A stretch of 19,415 nucleotides of DNA, from contig CAJKQX010000048.1 of NCBI GenBank assembly GCA_905202125.1, forward strand, positions 1-19,415. The letters run 5' to 3'. The notes beneath the pieces are model-generated. The model saw only the letters and a program-made list of their open reading frames with translations. It was not told the DNA's origin and ran no database searches. The stretch comes from an uncultured Prevotella sp. (GTDB lineage Bacteria; Bacteroidota; Bacteroidia; Bacteroidales; Bacteroidaceae). Shown in pieces: positions 15,094-19,415 of this stretch. Position numbers and translations under genes: made by a program. Every line of letters starts with the position of its first letter. Position 1 is the first letter of the stretch.

Positions 15094-17253
15094 CTATTTC
15101 AATACGAGCCGGCACACCATGCCTTTTCTGACGGGCTGTCCGGGGGCGATGCTCTGTCCGGTCACCTTGCCGCGCCCCTCTATCCGTGTCTTCAGTCCGC
15201 GGCTCTCGATGATATACACGGCGTCGCGCGCACCCATACCCGTGACGTCGGGCATGAGCGACCGTCCCATCACCTGCTCGCGCTTGAACGTTATCGTCTT
15301 GTTGTCGTGGTCGGCGCTGCCCCAGATAGGATTGCCTGAGGCATAAGAGCCGTCCCAGTCCTTGCGCGTGTCGAATCCGAGATGCGACAACACGTAGTCG
15401 GCAGCGAGCATATTGCCGTTTTTCACGCCGGGCATGGGATTGGATGTAGCGTCGCGGGCATCGCGCACGTCGAGCTTGATATGCTGTGCCATGATACCCT
15501 CGGATATCTCGTGGAAAACCTTGCCGCTCATGCCGCCGCCGGATGCCGGCAGTCCCGATTTCTGAATGCACACTATGCAGGTGTAACGGGGCTTGTCGGC
15601 CGGGAAATAACCGGCAAAGCTGAGCAGATAGTTCACCGTTCCGCTCTTGTATCCGGCACTACCCTGCGATATCTGCGCCGTACCTGTCTTGCCGGCAACC
15701 TTGAACGCGGGCGACCCGGCCTTCTTGCCCAGGCCCTGACTCACAACCTTCTCCAGGATGGTCTGTATCTTGCTGAGCGTGACGGGCTTGCAGATGCGCT
15801 CACGGATCACCTGTGTGGGATACTCGGCTATCACCTCGCCATCCTTCACCACCTGCTTGACAAAGCGGGGTTTCATCATCCGTCCGTTGTTGGCGATGGC
15901 GTTGTAGAATGTGATGGTGGATATCGGGGGCACCTGTGTCTCATAACCGATGCTCATCCAGGGCAGCGTGGTCTTGCTCCAGTTGACGTAGTTGCGTCCG
16001 CGGCTGTCTTTCTTGGGCATACGTATACGTGCCGGGGATGAACCCACGAGGGGTATGCCGAGGTCATCGCGCAGACCGAGGCGGCCGATGCCTTCGACAA
16101 ATTTCTCGGGGCAGTTGTGGTAATGCTCGTCGATGATACGGCTCACACCGATATTCGAACTGACCATGAGCACCTGCGGCAGCGAGAGCATGCCGTAACC
16201 TCCGCGACGCCAGTTGTGGTCGCGCATCTCGCGTCCGTACATCGGCCACACGCCACCCGCGGTCTCCACCCGGGCCGTGGTATCCACCACGCCGTCGTCG
16301 AGTGCCACCATGATGGAAGCCGTCTTGAACACCGAACCGGGTTCGAGCAGGTCGCTGACGGCGCGGTTGCGCAGCTCGCGATATTCGCCGTCGGAGCATT
16401 TCTCCATATTCACGATGGCCTTGATGTCGCCCGTGGCCACCTCCATTACTATGGCCACACCCACATTACCGTTGATCTCCTTGAGTTCATCTACGACGGC
16501 GCGCTCGGCCAGGTCCTGCATACCCACATCGATGGTGGTCACAATGTCGGCACCATCCACCGGCGGCATGTCCACGATACTGAGATACTTGTTGAGCACC
16601 TTGCGCCGGTGGGTGATGCCGTCCGTGCCGCGCAGCACCGAGTCGTAGGACAGTTCGAGTCCGTAGCGGGCCGAGTCTTTCGAACCGTACAGCTCGCCGA
16701 GCGTACGTCCGGCCAGCGATCCGTAGGCGCGTTTGCGGGCATTGAACTCCTCGCAATGGAATCCGCTCTTGTATTTCTGCTTCATGTTGAAGACGGGCAG
16801 GGCCTTCACCTCCACATACGTGTTGTAGTTCACGCGTTTGGGCCACACCGCCCAGTGGCGGCTTTGCTTCTTGCGTCCTTCCTCCAGATACAGTTTGAAT
16901 TCGGACGCTTTCTTCTCGGGGAAGATATAGTTGAGCCCCTGACATATCGAGTCGAGCTTGGCCTCCCACAGCGAGTCGTTCTTCGCCGTGCGCAGGGCCT
17001 GAAAGTCCATGTACAACTTGTATTCGGGCAGGGACGAGGCCATGAGCAGTCCATCGCAACTGAGGATATTGCCACGGATGGGTTTGACGGCCACGCTGTC
17101 CACTTTCACCCTGTCGGCCACTTCCATCCAGTAGTCGCGCTTGACCGTCATGATATAAAATATCTTGCCGATGATGATGATCGAGATAATCGTCATCAGT
17201 ATGGCAATGAAATTATAACGGGGTATTATCTTTTTGTTTTCAAACTTGCTCAT
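15094..17253 (-). CDS. ftsI: Septal transpeptidase FtsI/PBP3 with C-terminal PASTA domain
   Basis: This class B penicillin-binding protein crosslinks septal peptidoglycan in the periplasm, partnered by FtsW. It has 719 aa. A membrane anchor spans about 13-35 and a PBP-dimer domain about 55-230, including the conserved IRGNILSCDG at 59-68. The transpeptidase domain carries the catalytic S307-V-F-K310, the SSN triad at 365-367 and K-T-G at 522-524. A single PASTA domain (about 663-719, MPDVTGMGARDA...) ends the protein; E. coli FtsI lacks one. PASTA modules often bind peptidoglycan or modulate the complex. The ATG overlaps the ftsL stop as ATGA, indicating coupling. Confidence 0.97.
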   Translation of the reverse strand: MSKFENKKIIPRYNFIAILMTIISIIIIGKIFYIMTVKRDYWMEVADRVKVDSVAVKPIRGNILSCDGLLMASSLPEYKLYMDFQALRTAKNDSLWEAKLDSICQGLNYIFPEKKASEFKLYLEEGRKKQSRHWAVWPKRVNYNTYVEVKALPVFNMKQKYKSGFHCEEFNARKRAYGSLAGRTLGELYGSKDSARYGLELSYDSVLRGTDGITHRRKVLNKYLSIVDMPPVDGADIVTTIDVGMQDLAERAVVDELKEINGNVGVAIVMEVATGDIKAIVNMEKCSDGEYRELRNRAVSDLLEPGSVFKTASIMVALDDGVVDTTARVETAGGVWPMYGREMRDHNWRRGGYGMLSLPQVLMVSSNIGVSRIIDEHYHNCPEKFVEGIGRLGLRDDLGIPLVGSSPARIRMPKKDSRGRNYVNWSKTTLPWMSIGYETQVPPISTITFYNAIANNGRMMKPRFVKQVVKDGEVIAEYPTQVIRERICKPVTLSKIQTILEKVVSQGLGKKAGSPAFKVAGKTGTAQISQGSAGYKSGTVNYLLSFAGYFPADKPRYTCIVCIQKSGLPASGGGMSGKVFHEISEGIMAQHIKLDVRDARDATSNPMPGVKNGNMLAADYVLSHLGFDTRKDWDGSYASGNPIWGSADHDNKTITFKREQVMGRSLMPDVTGMGARDAVYIIESRGLKTRIEGRGKVTGQSIAPGQPVRKGMVCRLVLK

Positions 17254-17816
17254 TCTTTCGGTACGTTTATCTTAAACGGCGGTTGGGTGGATATGTGCAA
17301 CAGACTGTCCTTGTTGGTCCGCAGCATTTCCAGCACCTTGCTCTCGCGGCTCATCTCGGTGAGCATGCTGCTGCTTGAGAGGGCTTTGTACTTGGCGTCC
17401 TGCAACTTGGTGTTGAGATTGTCTATCTCGATGAGATATTGCTGACAGCTGTATCGGTTGGAGATATACACGATGATGAAGAATGTGATGAGCAACAACA
17501 GCCATATCTGCTTGCGGATGGTCAGTGTGCTGAGCACCTCGCCTCCGAGAATCTTGGAGAGAGTGAAAGTCTTTGACTGCGGTCTCTCATCCTCCGTAGC
17601 CTGCTCCTGTATGACCTCGCGCAGCGTGGGTGCATCGGCATCGTGCATCGACTTGTCGGCAGAAGCAGCGGTGCCGGCAGATTCCTTCGGCTGCGGCTTT
17701 TCGGCGACGGAGCTTTGGCGGGCATCAGTCTGTGCATCCGTCTCGGCGGCGCGTGTGGCCAATGTCTCGAGTATCTGACGCGCGTCGGGCGTCTGTTCTT
17801 TATTGTCTTCTTTCAT
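17250..17816 (-). CDS. FtsL-like division protein
   Basis: This 188-aa bitopic protein has a long polar N-terminal region (1-100), one membrane span at about 103-119 and a periplasmic helical segment at about 123-165 with coiled-coil character (IEIDNLNTKLQDAK...). That topology, the position between rsmH and ftsI and the conserved stretch FTLSKILGGEVLSTLTIRKQIW ahead of the span fit the Bacteroidota FtsL-like family, which links FtsQ and the FtsW-FtsI pair. Primary similarity to E. coli FtsL is weak. The first 80 residues are Ala/Glu/Ser-rich and probably disordered, so the protein is longer than typical FtsL (about 90-120 aa). Both ends overlap neighbours by 4 nt (ATGA). Confidence 0.82.
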   Translation of the reverse strand: MKEDNKEQTPDARQILETLATRAAETDAQTDARQSSVAEKPQPKESAGTAASADKSMHDADAPTLREVIQEQATEDERPQSKTFTLSKILGGEVLSTLTIRKQIWLLLLITFFIIVYISNRYSCQQYLIEIDNLNTKLQDAKYKALSSSSMLTEMSRESKVLEMLRTNKDSLLHISTQPPFKINVPKE

Positions 17817-18757
17817 TTTTTCTCTGCTATTCTGAGTTTTGCGCTGCGACTGCGCGGATTGATCTGCTGCTCCTCATCACCCGGCACGATGACCTTGTTG
17901 TTGACCGGGACGAATGGCGAATTGACGCGGCCATAGAAATCCTTGTCTTGCCTGCCGTCGGCATTACCCGTCTTCATGATGTTTTTCACTATTCGGTCTT
18001 CTATCGAATGGTATGTGATGACAGACAGACGTCCGCCGGGACGTAACAGACGCGAGGCGGAGAGCAGCATCTCGTGCAGGGCGTCCATCTCGTGGTTCAC
18101 CTCTATGCGCAGGGCCTGAAACAGCCGGGCCATCTCTTTCTTCTCGCGTTCGCGACGGAAGAGGGGTTCCACCACCGCGAGGAAATCACCCGTGGTGGCT
18201 ATGGGACGGGATGCGCGCGCACGCACCACGGCGGCCGCTATCTTGCGCGACTGGCGCAATTCGCCATACAGATAAAACACATCGGCCAGACGCGCCTCGT
18301 CGTACGTGTTGAGCACATCGGCCGCGGTGATACCGGCACGTTTGTTCATGCGCATATCTATCGGTGCATCGAAGCGGAAGGAAAAGCCACGGGTCTCGTC
18401 GTCGAAATGGTGTGACGACACGCCCAAGTCGGCCAACAGACCGTCGATCTGTTCCACGCCGTAGTAGCGCATCCAGTTTTCCAGATAGCGGAAATTACTG
18501 CGCACAAAGGTGAAAGCATCGTCCATGCCCTCTACGTTCTTCTCGGCATCAGCATCCTGATCGAACCCGTAGAGACGGGCACCGCCGCTGAGCCGTGAGA
18601 GTATCTCGCGCGAGTGACCGCCACCTCCGAACGTCACGTCCACATACACGCCGCCCGGACGGATATTGAGTCCGTCGATGCTCTCATTGAGGAGCACAGG
18701 CACATGGTAGACGCCGGCCTGATTATTGCTGTCGTGTCGGATATTATCTTGTTTCAT
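17813..18757 (-). CDS. rsmH: 16S rRNA (cytosine-N4)-methyltransferase RsmH
   Basis: RsmH (MraW) methylates N4 of cytidine 1402 in 16S rRNA, using SAM. The 314-aa protein has HVPVLLNESIDGL near 18-30, the SAM motif TFGGGGHS at 42-49, LLADLGVSSHHFDD followed by RGFSFRFDAPIDMRMN, TYHSIEDRIVKN in the catalytic core, and the terminal NPRSRSAKLR. All family motifs are present and the length is normal. It starts 14 nt inside the end of mraZ in another frame and its stop overlaps the ftsL-like start, so it is translationally tied to both. Confidence 0.98.
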   Translation of the reverse strand: MKQDNIRHDSNNQAGVYHVPVLLNESIDGLNIRPGGVYVDVTFGGGGHSREILSRLSGGARLYGFDQDADAEKNVEGMDDAFTFVRSNFRYLENWMRYYGVEQIDGLLADLGVSSHHFDDETRGFSFRFDAPIDMRMNKRAGITAADVLNTYDEARLADVFYLYGELRQSRKIAAAVVRARASRPIATTGDFLAVVEPLFRREREKKEMARLFQALRIEVNHEMDALHEMLLSASRLLRPGGRLSVITYHSIEDRIVKNIMKTGNADGRQDKDFYGRVNSPFVPVNNKVIVPGDEEQQINPRSRSAKLRIAEKK

Positions 18758-19223
18758 CTGTATTGTTTTCTACGTCATACATGATATTCTCGAGGGCTTT
18801 GCCAAAGTCGGCGCCGTCCATGAACGGGGTGCGGGCGATATCCATATTCCAGATCTCGATGGTGTCACCCATGCCGATGAACTTCACCTCGCGCTCTATT
18901 CCGCACATGGCAAGATAGCGTTTGGGCAGGAGTATGCGGCCGTTGGCATCGATGGGCAGCGTCTCGGCATCGGACACAAACTGCCGGAAAATCTGCTGAT
19001 GCAGGGCGTTCCATCGGCTCAGACGGGCACGCAGGGCGTCCATCTGTGCATTCCACACCGACTCGGGATACAGCACAAGACACGACTGAAACACGTCCTT
19101 GCGGAGTATCAGCCCTTCCTCATCCGACGTGCGCAGCACCTTGCGGAACACCGCCGGCAGAAATACACGGCCTTTGGCGTCAATCCTGGCTTCTATGTTT
19201 CCTATAAATCGCATCTTATACAT
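18744..19223 (-). CDS. mraZ: Transcriptional regulator MraZ
   Basis: MraZ is a ring-forming DNA-binding protein with two AbrB/SpoVT-type swapped hairpins. In E. coli it represses its own dcw operon by binding TGGGN repeats. Both diagnostic motifs are present: ARIDAKGRVFLPAVFR near the N terminus and PIDANGRILLPKRYL in the second half, with FRQFVSDAE between them. The open frame reaches a TTG at 19247, but that codon sits inside the predicted -7 promoter box, so translation must begin later. The ATG at 19223 (159 aa) is the first after the expected transcription start; ATG 19214 (156 aa, MRFIGNIEAR) fits the family start even better. It is the first gene of the cluster, with boxes for its own product just upstream. 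Confidence 0.96.
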   Translation of the reverse strand: MYKMRFIGNIEARIDAKGRVFLPAVFRKVLRTSDEEGLILRKDVFQSCLVLYPESVWNAQMDALRARLSRWNALHQQIFRQFVSDAETLPIDANGRILLPKRYLAMCGIEREVKFIGMGDTIEIWNMDIARTPFMDGADFGKALENIMYDVENNTDETR

Positions 19224-19241
19224 TGTTAATATGAATTGAGA

Positions 19242-19286
19242 CCCCAAAGTTACGTATTTTCCTCCACATTAACCCACTTTACCCCA
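19242..19286 (-). promoter_or_regulatory. Probable MraZ operator: 10-nt-phased TGGGN boxes
   Basis: On the minus strand TGGGG (19282-19286), TGGGT (19272-19276) and TGGAG (19262-19266) follow each other with exact 5-nt spacers. After one missed turn (19252-19256 reads TACGT), TGGGG recurs in register at 19242-19246. Tandem TGGGN boxes with 5-nt spacers are the known MraZ site in E. coli. They cover the promoter from about -45 to the -7 element, a placement suited to repression. Confidence 0.75.
19245..19252 (-). promoter_or_regulatory. mraZ/dcw promoter -7 element
   Basis: The minus-strand octamer TAACTTTG matches the Bacteroidota sigma-ABfr -7 consensus TAnnTTTG exactly. Transcription would start about 19238-19240, giving a leader of roughly 15-25 nt before the mraZ ATG codons. 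No TTTG is seen 19-21 nt upstream, where the operator boxes lie instead, so the -33 element is weak or absent. Confidence 0.6.
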
Positions 19287-19299
19287 TAATTATTTTGAT

Positions 19300-19364
19300 T
19301 TTAACAAATCGGGGCTTTCTGACCCGATGAGAAACGTCGTGTCGGGTTATGTGTATTTGTTAAA
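19300..19364. repeat. Nested inverted repeats upstream of the mraZ promoter
   Basis: TTTAACAAAT (19300-19309) and ATTTGTTAAA (19355-19364) form a perfect 10-bp inverted repeat. Between them the short arms ACCCGA (19322-19327) and TCGGGT (19342-19347) can pair, and competing partners exist at 19308-19313 (ATCGGG) and 19363-19369 (AACCCGA). It lies just upstream of the operator. It may be the terminator of an off-window transcript, a cruciform or a further regulator site. Confidence 0.45.
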
Positions 19365-19415
19365 CCCGAATCGGTCATTAGAGTTCATGGCTGTTTTGGA
19401 GATTATATTTGTTGT

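Noticed and set aside
16117..17445. 442-codon open frame on the plus strand opposite ftsI and the ftsL-like gene
   Set aside because: It is a mirror of GC-rich minus-strand codons; its product shows no family motifs, and the opposing ftsI frame has every catalytic motif.
1..19415. Search for mobile elements, tRNA genes, defence systems or a new multi-gene system
   Set aside because: Apart from short intergenic gaps, every base belongs to recognised co-oriented core genes; no transposase, integrase, tRNA cloverleaf or direct-repeat array was seen.

Overview
The window is a division and cell-wall (dcw) cluster plus a short tail of four other genes, all on the minus strand. The protein families, the FtsZ, FtsA, MraY and FtsW variants, the lack of Shine-Dalgarno sites, a TAnnTTTG-type promoter element and a Por/T9SS-like C-terminal domain all point to the Bacteroidota. 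Order Bacteroidales is the best guess, and Prevotellaceae-like is an inference from overall protein character. No RNA genes, insertion sequences, CRISPR arrays or plus-strand genes were found.

Reading along the minus strand (right to left), the cluster opens with a structured AT-rich region and a promoter/operator at 19242-19364. It continues mraZ, rsmH (mraW), an ftsL-like gene, ftsI (PBP with a PASTA domain), murE, mraY, murD, ftsW, murG, murC, ftsQ, ftsA, ftsZ and a GatB/YqeY-family gene. Junctions are tight: three are 4-nt stop/start overlaps, rsmH starts inside the end of mraZ, and most other gaps are under 40 nt. The two wider gaps are murE-mraY (74 nt) and ftsW-murG (88 nt). murF and ddl are not in the cluster.

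A perfect 20-bp inverted repeat follows the YqeY-family gene and probably ends or attenuates the dcw transcript. A second group follows: aroQ (type II 3-dehydroquinase), a COMT-like O-methyltransferase, and a secreted GH18-like protein with a beta/gamma-crystallin domain and a T9SS-type C-terminal domain. It ends at a strong hairpin at 96-151.

Together the cluster encodes lipid-linked peptidoglycan precursor synthesis (MurE, MurD, MurC, MraY, MurG), septal polymerisation and crosslinking (FtsW, FtsI), the membrane-spanning assembly factors (FtsL, FtsQ) and the cytoskeletal ring with its anchor (FtsZ, FtsA). MraZ probably regulates it. The most informative non-coding signal is a set of TGGGN-like boxes on a 10-nt register across the mraZ promoter, which looks like a MraZ autoregulatory operator. 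I did not find a new multi-gene system; the gene content is a conserved core locus with some lineage-specific features.
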